In this document: piece by piece, positions 55,347 to 63,098 of the stretch
Numbering within the stretch: the first letter of the stretch is position 1
Layout: every line of letters starts with the position of its first letter
DNA from: Oscillatoria sp. SIO1A7
Lineage (GTDB): Bacteria > Cyanobacteriota > Cyanobacteriia > Cyanobacteriales > Laspinemataceae
Length of the DNA: 63,098 nt
Assembly (NCBI GenBank): GCA_010672965.1
Contig: JAAHFN010000011.1
Coordinates: 265,772-328,869 of the forward strand
Reading direction: 5' to 3'
The notes under the pieces: model-generated
Told to the model about the DNA's origin: nothing
Databases searched by the model: none
The model's input: only the letters and a program-made list of their open reading frames with translations
Made by a program: the position numbers and the translations under genes

Positions 55347-55803
55347 TTGTATCTACTCGATACCAACCATTGTAGTAGCATCATCATTCAGGAAAATGCT
55401 GCTGTAACCCACCGCATAAGATAAGTAGGCGATCGCGAAATTGCTACCTGTATTATTGTTCGGACAGAGCTGCTTTTTATGGCTTATAACTCGCAACAGA
55501 GGGAGGCTAATCTGGCAAAGGTGCAAGCGTTTCTGGAGGATATCGCTATCTATTCGATTGATGAGGAAACAGCGGATATTTACGGCCAATTTAAAGCGGA
55601 AATATTTGCCAAATTTGCTCCCAAAGAAAAGAAAAAGCGCCGCAAGACCCGCATTCAAGACCTGGGAATTAGCGATAACGACTTGTCGATTGCTGCGATC
55701 GCGAGCGCGTTACGGACTTACCATAGTTTCAGCAGACAGCGATTTTAAGCGTATGGCAGAGGTCAGGGCGCTGCCATTGGAATCGTGGTTGCTATTTGAG
55801 TAA
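55347..55803 (+). pseudogene. VapC-like PIN toxin, inactivated
   Basis: From TTG at 55347 the frame gives YLLDTNHCSSIIIQENAAV, the PIN start with the first acidic residue, then a TAA stop after THRIR. The same frame resumes with [20 protein letters not shown] and runs through [21 protein letters not shown] frameshift near 55700-55710 then moves the end ([16 protein letters not shown]) to another frame. All PIN acidic motifs are present in pieces. One nonsense change and one indel make a full toxin impossible. Confidence 0.7.
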
Positions 55804-55878
55804 GCCTGCTCTAGGGCAGAGATGGCGCGGGCAAGCAGATATTTTAGGGCAAGGGGGAAGGGCGATCGGCACTAGCAC

Positions 55879-57420
55879 TTACCCTGCGTTTACAATTCTT
55901 TCTATCAACTGGTTGCTCGCCTTAATCGCTAATTCTTCGTCAGTCTTAGCCAGCTCGATAACCCTCAATGCCTCGCGATCGTCAATCATTGCAAATTGAG
56001 TTGGGTTGGGGCACAAACTATCGTTTAGATCCCCCGGCTCAAATTTATCCAATTTATCTCCATAAGTTCTTTTATTGTTTTTGACTATTTCTTGCCCTAC
56101 ATCGCTCAGTAGATAAACAAACAATTTATTGATGAGTTGCTCGCCAAACAGATTGGGATAAAAACCATGAAAGCAGGTAAAGTTAATGGCCGTAGTTAGG
56201 TTTATGATGACTTTTAAGCGTCCCCTACTAAAAACGCCAAACAAAATAGGCGCTGGTTTTCTGCGTTCGATTTTATACCAAGGGTTTCTCGTTTTAGTAA
56301 GATATCTCTTGTGATACCCTAAGTCTTCCCCTTGTTTTATATAAGTTTTAATTTCTTGCTTGCTACGATCTTTTACGTCTAAACAATAAACTGGTTTATC
56401 TGCATTATAAAGGGCGTAGAAATCATCTTCTGTAAATATTGCCTTTCGCACCTGTTGGCTTTTGGTAATGCATTTGCATAAGTTATTTTCATCTATGTTA
56501 ATAGTTTCAATTTTTGACTTGCTGAGAGCAAAAAAATCATTTGCTCCGGTAGCTATACCCCTCTTAAACGAACCATATAAAGACAGTTCGCAAAAACTAA
56601 CAGGAGGTTGACTTTGCGAGAATAATGACAATATAATAGGCGTCCATTTTTGCTTGTAAGGTAAATCAGAGCGATCTACCTTATGCTGGTAGAAGTCGCT
56701 AAGATCCGATATGCGATCGATTTCTTCATTAGCAGCGATCTGCGTAATCTTTATTGATTCTGCTTTCCGGTCATTTTTACAAAGCAGCACGCAGACAGTG
56801 GTAGTTACATCTGGGAAAATATCTTTTTCATTTGCAAATACTACAATCTGTTTCAGCAAAAAATCCTCGCTAAGACTTTTCTTTATTTCTCGTCCATAGC
56901 CAGCATTAAAAAACTCGAAGGGCATGATAAATGCCAGCCTGCCATTGGGTCTAAGTTCGTTTAGGGCTTTGATCAGAAATACGGAAGCTACATTAGAATA
57001 ACCAACTAGGGTTTTGCCTACTTGTTTTTCTATCTTAGGCAATAGATCGTGTCTTGTAACAAATTTCTGAAACCTCATATAGGGAGGATTGCAAATAATA
57101 CCGTCATAAGAGGCTAGTTCGGCTTCGAGATAGTCACTATTAACTATCCTCATATTTGTTTCATTCCCATTAAGGCTAAGGTAACCAAGAATGCGATCGT
57201 CAATTTCGTATGCTGTTAATTGAAAATTGTTATCTGGGTTAGTTTTTGTTATTTCGTCATAAAAGATACCCAGGCCAAAGGCAGGGTCTAAGATAGACTT
57301 TGGGCTATCTTTCATAACCCAGCTAGCCATAAGGCGTGCAACTGAAGAAGGAGTAAAGAACTGGCCGTATTTTTTTCTATGACCGATTGGAGTTTCTAAA
57401 ATATATTCAGATTCACGCAT
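55879..57420 (-). CDS. Adenine-N6 DNA methyltransferase of restriction-modification system
   Basis: A protein of 513 residues. KYGQFFTPSSVARLM opens the fold, ILDPAFGLGIFYDEI (43-57) is the SAM-binding motif and ICNPPYMRF (NPPY at 111-114) is the catalytic motif of N6-adenine enzymes. The long C-terminal part (about 260-513) probably recognises DNA. It protects host sites from the adjacent endonuclease. Its start codon overlaps the end of the endonuclease gene by 8 bases, so the two are translationally coupled. The base composition is more AT-rich than flanking genes, suggesting acquisition. Confidence 0.9.
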   Translation of the reverse strand: MRESEYILETPIGHRKKYGQFFTPSSVARLMASWVMKDSPKSILDPAFGLGIFYDEITKTNPDNNFQLTAYEIDDRILGYLSLNGNETNMRIVNSDYLEAELASYDGIICNPPYMRFQKFVTRHDLLPKIEKQVGKTLVGYSNVASVFLIKALNELRPNGRLAFIMPFEFFNAGYGREIKKSLSEDFLLKQIVVFANEKDIFPDVTTTVCVLLCKNDRKAESIKITQIAANEEIDRISDLSDFYQHKVDRSDLPYKQKWTPIILSLFSQSQPPVSFCELSLYGSFKRGIATGANDFFALSKSKIETINIDENNLCKCITKSQQVRKAIFTEDDFYALYNADKPVYCLDVKDRSKQEIKTYIKQGEDLGYHKRYLTKTRNPWYKIERRKPAPILFGVFSRGRLKVIINLTTAINFTCFHGFYPNLFGEQLINKLFVYLLSDVGQEIVKNNKRTYGDKLDKFEPGDLNDSLCPNPTQFAMIDDREALRVIELAKTDEELAIKASNQLIERIVNAG

Positions 57421-58471
57421 TTATAATATCCTGTAGAAATACATTTTTATCTAAGTAGCCCTTGCCACCCTCGAATGTTACATAAAAGAGCAAACGGCCT
57501 CTATCCAATTCTTTCATGGCCGATTTATGTTCTGGCATATCAATTTTTCCTAAAATCTCCTTCCCTACCTTAATATTTACCTTGATTGTAGTTTTGCCTT
57601 GATTTTTTACATCTCTTTCAATTGAAAAAATATTGTCCTCATTATCATCATTAGCAATCAGTTCGAGAATCTCTTCAAACGAAATCACATATGCTTTATC
57701 AAAAAAGACTTGCAAATAAAAATGCTTGACGTTGTATTTTTGTATCCATCTATTTACTAAAGCAATATCTTCCATTTTCGGTGTTATGCTTAAATAGTCT
57801 CGCTTATGCAGTATTTTTATGTTTTCTTTCAATTCCTTTAAAATCTCTGTTAACTGCCTTAGTTCTTGCGTTGACGACCAGGATGGACGCCTAAAGTCTA
57901 GTTCTCTAAATGTTTCGTCTGTAGCTTGTAAAATTAAGTTATAAATTGTTTTGTTCTTACGTTCTAATATCTTACCTAGTTCTCCAGAAATTATGCGATC
58001 GCGAATAATTTTACATTTGTTTATTGCCTCCTCTTGTCTTCGATCCATGAAGGCTTTGTATTTATAGCTCAAGAATGAACTAGATCTTACCTCTAAAGCC
58101 GCTACAGCTTTTATGATATGTTCGTCATTATTAATCTCAACATCTTTGTTGGGGAAATCAGTTAATTTAAAAATTAACAAATCTGGCTTTTTGCCTATTT
58201 TATTTAGCTCATTTTGATAGTCTTTATAAAAATCAGCAAAACCATCATCTCCTGCAGCTATTGACTCAGAGCGACCATATTCGACAGCAAAAAAATCATC
58301 CGAATATTCGTTAATTGCTCTATAAACAACTTGCTCTGCCCAGTCTCCTTGTTCCTTATTGGTCAGAAATTCAGAACTTGCCATCGTTGGCGGACGTCCT
58401 GTAATTTGTATTTCAGTATTTATATTTAGCGGAGATTGTTGAATAAGATTAAGAATACGTTTTTTATACAT
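57413..58471 (-). CDS. Probable AccI-family type II restriction endonuclease
   Basis: A protein of 352 residues. GKKPDLLIFKLTDF and the later AVAALEVRSSSFLSYKYKAFM resemble the AccI-type endonuclease core, with PD...ExR-like catalytic spacing. FLTNKEQGDWAEQVVYRAIN near the start and MKELDRGRLLFYVTFEGGKGYLD near the end are further segments that I associate with this family. AccI cuts GTMKAC; whether this enzyme does is inference. The ATG at 58471 (MYKKRILN) is preferred over a TTG at 58489, and MASSEF at 58384 is a later option. The next gene overlaps by 8 bases and is its methyltransferase. Confidence 0.68.
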   Translation of the reverse strand: MYKKRILNLIQQSPLNINTEIQITGRPPTMASSEFLTNKEQGDWAEQVVYRAINEYSDDFFAVEYGRSESIAAGDDGFADFYKDYQNELNKIGKKPDLLIFKLTDFPNKDVEINNDEHIIKAVAALEVRSSSFLSYKYKAFMDRRQEEAINKCKIIRDRIISGELGKILERKNKTIYNLILQATDETFRELDFRRPSWSSTQELRQLTEILKELKENIKILHKRDYLSITPKMEDIALVNRWIQKYNVKHFYLQVFFDKAYVISFEEILELIANDDNEDNIFSIERDVKNQGKTTIKVNIKVGKEILGKIDMPEHKSAMKELDRGRLLFYVTFEGGKGYLDKNVFLQDIINA

Positions 58472-58820
58472 ACAGAATTGTTGGGGCAATTAAGCAATTT
58501 TGCCTTATAATACTGCATCTTGTCCTTGCTGTCAAGCGTTCCTCAAGAAAATCTCGATGAAAATATGCCTTTTGCCGTAGCGAGCTGAACTTGGGACTAT
58601 TCGCGAAAATTGCCCCAAAAGCCAAAAGGGGCAGGCACGGAAGCACTACCCCCTTCTGGAGTTAAATTAATTTTTTCTTTCAGTTCCAACAAGCTATAGG
58701 CATTTATGTAAAGAGGCTGGAAAATATGGGGCGAAGCATCCCTCAAAGAAATTTGTCTAACGAGCCTTCAAAAGGGATGCTGTTGCCCTACACCCTACAC
58801 CCTACACCCTACACCCCAAT
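58472..58820. other. Intergenic region with partial family-A core
   Basis: Contains a ggggcgaagcatccct / aagggatgctgttgccc pair (58729-58785) like the family-A core, then a caccctacaccctac run to 58814. AT-rich between 58650 and 58720. The RM operon promoter should lie near 58480-58560. No gene. Confidence 0.5.
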
Positions 58821-59057
58821 CTAAGACAGGCTGGAAAAAATAGCCCAGAGAGTTCCTGCAGTTGCGATCGCAATCAAAAGGTTATTGAAGAATCGGCCTA
58901 ATTCGGGATTGAATCCTAGGGCTTTGTCCTCTTGAGAGCCGGTAAAGAATAGAGACCAAGCTTGGGTGGCATTAATCGACTCGAAGCTATTGAAGTCGCT
59001 GCGGAATACCACGGGGCCAAACAAGTCTTTTTTGCCAAAATCTAGGTCGGTTTTCAT
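58821..59057 (-). CDS. Small single-helix membrane protein, copy 2
   Basis: A protein of 78 residues, identical to the protein encoded at 59714-59950. The N-terminal half is polar (KTDLDFGKKDLFGPVVFRSD); ALGFNPELGRFFNNLL then leads into one membrane helix (IAIATAGTLWAIF). It lies next to an hli gene and could be a chlorophyll- or photosystem-associated helper; the Hli motif ExxxGRxxM is only loosely echoed by PELGRFF. AAAGGAG precedes the ATG by 8 bases. There is no HLR1-like site upstream, so it is probably read from hli, 139 bases upstream. Confidence 0.72.
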   Translation of the reverse strand: MKTDLDFGKKDLFGPVVFRSDFNSFESINATQAWSLFFTGSQEDKALGFNPELGRFFNNLLIAIATAGTLWAIFSSLS

Positions 59058-59196
59058 TTTTGTTTCTCCTTTGTTTGTATTGCTCTAATCTAAAATAAGC
59101 TAATAAAATCTGTCTTAATACCGCCGCTACCGGGTGGGAAGCTTTGGGTACTCCGGCGGTTGCTCCGGCAAGGGCAGGAGTGACCCAGACTGGAAA

Positions 59197-59394
59197 CTAT
59201 CCTAATAAAGTGTGGCCGGTGATAATTTCGTAGGCCAGCAGGCAAACAAAACCAATCATTGCCCAGCGACCGTTGATTATTTCTGCGCGTTTGGTGAAGC
59301 CGATATTAGCGGTTTCATCCACATACATTTTTGGCTCGATAGCGTAGTTGTTCAGTTTGCCGGTTTCGTCGATTCGCATTCCGTTCGTAGTCAT
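59197..59394 (-). CDS. High-light-inducible protein (single-helix Cab family)
   Basis: A protein of 65 residues. AEIINGRWAMIGFVCLLAYEIITG is the chlorophyll-binding helix with the ExxNGRxAMxG motif. Hli/Scp proteins dissipate energy and handle chlorophyll during photosystem repair. The frame is open to 59553, but GAAGGAG nine bases before the ATG at 59394 and the family length settle the start. HLR1-like repeats lie 35-60 bases upstream. The neighbouring identical small genes on either side are on the same strand. Confidence 0.93.
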   Translation of the reverse strand: MTTNGMRIDETGKLNNYAIEPKMYVDETANIGFTKRAEIINGRWAMIGFVCLLAYEIITGHTLLG

Positions 59395-59427
59395 CGTTTT
59401 TTTCTCCTTCTCGGGCTTTCTATAACT

Positions 59428-59519
59428 AATGTAACAAAACGTAAAGCAATGTAACAGTGACTCGATGCAGGCATAAGAGACGATCGCGATCGTGTTGGGC
59501 AAGCGATCGCGATCGTGCC
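59428..59519 (-). promoter_or_regulatory. HLR1-like repeats and GATCGCGATC motif before hli
   Basis: On the minus strand, TTACATT, TTTACGTT and GTTACATT follow one another at about 10-base spacing (59428-59455), matching the HLR1 pattern bound by the response regulator RpaB. About 23 bases further upstream are gacgatcgcgatcgt (59479) and gcgatcgcgatcgt (59503), a palindromic pair. The same module is found at 59990-60079. Confidence 0.6.
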
Positions 59520-59576
59520 TGCTTATGCCTAGCCCAGGAGCGATCGCCCTCAAGAAAATAACTAATAGAAAAGCAC

Positions 59577-59668
59577 AAACAGACCAAGAGGTTCTATTCC
59601 CCTTGGCCTGTTTGGTTAATTGCTATAACAAAGAGACCAAGAGGTTCTATTCCCCCTTGGTCTCTTTG
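59577..59668 (-). terminator. Two tandem hairpins after small gene copy 1
   Basis: aaacagaccaag / cttggcctgttt (59577-59613) and aaagagaccaag / cttggtctcttt (59630-59667) are related hairpins sharing the loop aggttctattcccc. They lie 45-137 bases downstream of the 59714 stop and are followed by the hli promoter, so they should isolate hli from read-through. Confidence 0.75.
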
Positions 59669-59713
59669 CTTAATTGGTAGCTAAGGTCGCCTTTTGGAAA
59701 GCTTATCCCCAAT

Positions 59714-59950
59714 CTAGGAGAGGCTGGAAAAAATAGCCCAGAGAGTTCCTGCAGTTGCGATCGCAATCAAAAGGTTATTAAAGAATCGGCCTAATTCGGG
59801 ATTGAATCCTAGGGCTTTGTCCTCTTGAGAGCCAGTAAAGAATAGAGACCAAGCTTGGGTGGCGTTAATCGACTCGAAGCTATTGAAGTCGCTGCGGAAT
59901 ACCACGGGGCCAAACAAGTCTTTTTTGCCAAAATCTAGGTCGGTTTTCAT
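59714..59950 (-). CDS. Small single-helix membrane protein, copy 1
   Basis: A protein of 78 residues, identical to that at 58821-59057. The DNA differs from the other copy at about three positions, all synonymous, while the flanks differ, so selection or gene conversion keeps the protein the same. One membrane helix near the C-terminus (LLIAIATAGTLWAIF). AAGGAT precedes the ATG. The gene has its own HLR1-like promoter. The conserved ESINATQAWSLFFTGSQEDK segment is a useful search handle. The function is unknown. Confidence 0.75.
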   Translation of the reverse strand: MKTDLDFGKKDLFGPVVFRSDFNSFESINATQAWSLFFTGSQEDKALGFNPELGRFFNNLLIAIATAGTLWAIFSSLS

Positions 59951-59989
59951 TTTTGTTTATCCTTATGTCTGTTTGCCTTTCTGTAAACT

Positions 59990-60079
59990 AATGTAACAAA
60001 TTGTAAAGTAATGTTACAGTGACTTGGGACAGGCACAAGGGACGATCGCGATCGTGTTGGGCAAGCGATCGCGATCGTT
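59990..60079 (-). promoter_or_regulatory. HLR1-like repeats and GATCGCGATC motif before copy 1
   Basis: Minus-strand repeats GTAACATT, TTTACAATTT and GTTACATTAG at 59990-60018 match those before hli. The paired gacgatcgcgatcgt (60041) and gcgatcgcgatcgtt (60065) lie 23 bases further upstream, the same geometry as at hli. Confidence 0.6.
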
Positions 60080-60089
60080 CTGGTAGGGG

Positions 60090-60286
60090 ACTGTGGGAAG
60101 TGTGGGGACTGTGGGAAGTGTGGGGACTGTGGGGACTGTGGGGACTGTGGGGACTGTGGGGACTGTGGGGACTGCAAATACGATTACTATAACAGGTTGC
60201 TAATTACTTATAAATAGAGCTAAGTATCCAGAGATACCAGCAAGTCCTAGAATAGAAAGACCGATGTAAAAGACTAAATAATATCT
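60090..60286. repeat. GGGGACTGT repeats and rseP leader
   Basis: Tandem ggggactgt and ggaagtgt units fill 60090-60178. The remaining 100 bases before rseP show no clear promoter. Confidence 0.7.
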
Positions 60287-61375
60287 ATGTCAGTATTGGC
60301 AGCGATCGCAGTTTTGGCGGTTCTGATCGTGGTACACGAACTGGGTCACTTCATGGCCGCCAGACTCCAAGGCATTCATGTCAATCGTTTCTCCATTGGT
60401 TTTGGGCCAATAATATGGAAATACCAAGGACCAGAAACAGAATACGCCATCCGGGGTTTTCCCTTGGGGGGTTTTGTCGGCTTTCCCGATGACGATCCAG
60501 ACAGCGATATCCCCAAAGAAGACCCAAACTTACTTCGCAACCGACCCATACTGGATCGGGCTATTGTCATTAGTGCTGGAGTAATCGCCAACTTAGTGTT
60601 TGCCTACTTGCTCTTAGTAGTGCAAGTTAGCAGCGTAGGAATGCAGGAATTCAGCCAGCCGGGAGTTGTAGTACCGGAAATAGCCCCGGAAACGACCCGA
60701 GTGGCCCTGGAAGCAGGAATACAAGCAAAGGATGTAATAGTAGCGGTAAACGGTCGAGAACTCGGGGTTGCGCCTAAATCAATTTCCTACCTGCGAGAGG
60801 AAATCGAAAACCATCCCAACCAAACTATCGAGCTGACGGTTCTGCGCGAGGACAAAATATACGATCTGACCTTGACGCCGCAACCAGGGCCAGACGGGAA
60901 AGGCAAAATCGGCGTTGGGCTTTCTGGCAATGGGGATATAGTTAGACGCAAATCCGAGAATATTGTCGATGCCTTTGTAGCTGGGGCGCGAGAGTTTGAA
61001 AAAATTACTTTATTAACAGTTCAAGGGTTTATTCAATTAATTAGCAACTTCCGGGAAACCGCCGGTCAAGTAGCAGGCCCTGTTAAAATCGTCAATATTG
61101 GTGCCAGTATTGCCAAGGACAATGCTGCCAATCTTTTCCAGTTTGCTTCCCTGATTAGTATAAATCTGGCGATTATCAATATTCTGCCCCTACCCGCTCT
61201 CGACGGCGGGCAACTGACTTTTCTCTTGATTGAAGCCTTGCGGGGCAAACCCTTGCCGACCCATATCCAAGATGGAGTCATGCAAACAGGACTGATGCTC
61301 TTATTGGGTTTGGGCATCTTCCTGATTATTCGCGATACCGCTCAACTGGATTGGGTTCAGAAAATGTGGCAATAG
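60287..61375 (+). CDS. rseP: Site-2 metalloprotease RseP
   Basis: A protein of 362 residues. The zinc motif HELGH (17-21) lies in the first membrane helix, the second motif NILPLPALDGGQ is near 302-313, and one PDZ domain spans about 125-205 (GVVVPEIAPETTRVALEAG). RseP cleaves transmembrane segments of anti-sigma factors and clears signal peptides. Four membrane helices are expected. No sigma/anti-sigma pair is beside it. The start at 60287 gives the canonical N-terminus. Confidence 0.95.
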   Translation: MSVLAAIAVLAVLIVVHELGHFMAARLQGIHVNRFSIGFGPIIWKYQGPETEYAIRGFPLGGFVGFPDDDPDSDIPKEDPNLLRNRPILDRAIVISAGVIANLVFAYLLLVVQVSSVGMQEFSQPGVVVPEIAPETTRVALEAGIQAKDVIVAVNGRELGVAPKSISYLREEIENHPNQTIELTVLREDKIYDLTLTPQPGPDGKGKIGVGLSGNGDIVRRKSENIVDAFVAGAREFEKITLLTVQGFIQLISNFRETAGQVAGPVKIVNIGASIAKDNAANLFQFASLISINLAIINILPLPALDGGQLTFLLIEALRGKPLPTHIQDGVMQTGLMLLLGLGIFLIIRDTAQLDWVQKMWQ

Positions 61376-61580
61376 GTAATGGGCATGGGGCATGGGGCAT
61401 GGGGCATGGGCATGGGAAAAGTGAAAAGTGAAAAGTAGGGAAAAACTATCTACTCTTCACTACCTCCTACCTCCTACCTGCTATTCCCAATGCGAACATG
61501 CCCAATTCCCAATTCCCCATGCCCAATGCCCAATGCGAACATGCCCAATGCCCAATTCCCAATTCCCAATTCCCCGATAT
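61376..61580. repeat. Heptamer repeats between rseP and nth
   Basis: ggcatgg units (61381-61417) and cccaattc/cccaatgc units (61488-61575) flank ctacctc repeats. An open frame through them in the nth phase would add 51 repeat-derived residues; I exclude it. Confidence 0.8.
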
Positions 61581-62231
61581 ATGAGCGTGACTCGCAAATG
61601 GTCTGCAAAGAAGCAGCGGGCGATCGAGGTTCTGATTCGCTTGAAGCGACTCTATCCAGATGCTCGCTGCACTCTAGATTATGAGACGCCAGTGCAATTG
61701 CTGGTGGCGACAATACTTTCGGCTCAATGCACCGACGAGCGGGTTAATAAGGTGACTCCAGCCCTATTTGCCCGCTTTCCCGATGCGGCGGCCCTGTCAG
61801 AAGCGCCCCTAGAAGAGCTAGAAGGTTTGGTGCGTTCGACGGGCTTTTATCGCAATAAGGCTAAGAATATTAAAGGAGCTTGTCAGGCGATCGCCCATAA
61901 ATATGACGGCCTTGTGCCCAAACAAATGGAGCTATTGCTAGAGCTGCCTGGGGTAGCTCGCAAAACAGCTAACGTGGTCCTGGCCAACGCCTATGGGATT
62001 AATCAGGGAGTCACGGTAGATACCCACGTCAAGCGCCTCAGCCAGCGTCTGGGTTTGACCGAAGAAAAAGACCCAGTAAAAATAGAGCGGGATTTAATGC
62101 GAATTATTCCCCAGGAAGATTGGGAAAACTGGTCGATTCGGCTAATTTATCACGGGCGATCGGTCTGCACCGCCAAAAAACCCGCCTGCGATGATTGTGC
62201 TATGGCTGATATATGTCCCAGAAAGTTTTGA
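61581..62231 (+). CDS. nth: Endonuclease III
   Basis: A protein of 216 residues. It removes oxidised pyrimidines and nicks at abasic sites in base excision repair. The helix-hairpin-helix [15 protein letters not shown] includes the catalytic Lys, and the Asp is in [14 protein letters not shown]. The 4Fe-4S loop is C-x6-C-x2-C-x5-C in [19 protein letters not shown]. The ATG at 61581 gives the normal family start. The frame upstream is repeat sequence. Confidence 0.96.
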   Translation: MSVTRKWSAKKQRAIEVLIRLKRLYPDARCTLDYETPVQLLVATILSAQCTDERVNKVTPALFARFPDAAALSEAPLEELEGLVRSTGFYRNKAKNIKGACQAIAHKYDGLVPKQMELLLELPGVARKTANVVLANAYGINQGVTVDTHVKRLSQRLGLTEEKDPVKIERDLMRIIPQEDWENWSIRLIYHGRSVCTAKKPACDDCAMADICPRKF

Positions 62232-62350
62232 ATTGAGCATAGGGCATTGGGCATAGGGCATTGGAAGAGGCAGGGGGGACAAGGTGACAAGGGGACATGG
62301 GGACATGGAGGGCCGAGAAGGAAGCTTTTTTGCCCGATGCCCAATGCCCT

Positions 62351-63098
<748 letters not shown>

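Noticed and set aside
59395-59553. Upstream extension of the hli gene by 53 residues
   Set aside because: It crosses the HLR1-like promoter and the gatcgcgatc pair, and a strong ribosome-binding site marks 59394.
61428-61580. Upstream extension of nth by 51 residues
   Set aside because: The extension is translated cccaatg heptamers; family proteins start at 61581.

Overview
The window is a piece of a cyanobacterial chromosome, most likely from a filamentous, repeat-rich (Oscillatoria/Microcoleus-like) species; the genus is inferred, not proven. The evidence for a cyanobacterium is direct: the octamer GCGATCGC (HIP1) is very frequent, and there are genes for the ferredoxin:thioredoxin reductase catalytic chain, a high-light-inducible protein, heme oxygenase, a GUN4-domain protein, DUF1822, DUF928 and DUF309 proteins, a PEP-CTERM protein and several CHAT proteins. 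I found no rRNA, tRNA, CRISPR array or intact transposase.

Layout. 1-7.9 kb: a duplicated remnant of a choice-of-anchor-D gene, a large TpsA-like secreted adhesin, an aspartoacylase-like hydrolase, a Fur-family regulator, heme oxygenase and a small HTH regulator. 8.4-18.3 kb: an ABHD14-like hydrolase, a PD-(D/E)XK-like protein, then TldE(PmbA) and TldD flanking a cyclic-peptide-type ABC exporter and a frameshifted gene, then an alpha/beta-fold protein lacking the usual nucleophile and a YkvA-like protein. 19.5-22.8 kb: HEAT/GUN4 protein, D-aminoacyl-tRNA deacylase and a His-rich CobW GTPase. 23.5-39 kb: a CHAT island with a secreted TPR-CHAT protein, an intact and a truncated DUF928 gene, CHAT-CHASE2, DUF1822, a sigma-like DNA-binding protein, a small secreted cysteine protein and a CHAT-TPR protein. 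39.4-48.7 kb: minC/minD/minE, a P-loop kinase invaded by repeats, DUF309 with ftrC, a lipoprotein agmatine deiminase and a PEP-CTERM protein. 48.8-58.5 kb: an AAA/14-WD40 giant protein carrying two translated repeat insertions, a LysM protein, a decayed COP23 gene, a decayed toxin-antitoxin pair and a probable AccI-type restriction-modification pair. 58.8-63.1 kb: an hli gene flanked by two copies of a small membrane protein gene, the site-2 protease RseP, endonuclease III and a 119-bp tandem array running off the window.

The dominant theme is interspersed repeats. There are at least four families of small elements with terminal inverted repeats and internal hairpins, plus heptamer arrays (TCAGCGG, CCCAATG and ACACCCT types). 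Many fall in intergenic gaps, but several have been captured by reading frames. They supply stop codons (DUF928, CHAT-CHASE2), C-terminal tails (aspartoacylase-like protein, possibly MinE) and internal insertions of roughly 55-120 residues (WD40 protein, P-loop kinase).

The strongest candidates for under-described biology are: the CHAT/CHASE2/DUF1822/sigma-like/DUF928 island; a pair of diverged non-coding elements with a covarying hairpin (20.66-20.88 and 28.15-28.30 kb); an array of decaying ~95-bp TGCATAAAA units upstream of a small secreted cysteine protein; and the duplicated hli-flanking gene with shared HLR1-like and GATCGCGATC promoter modules.
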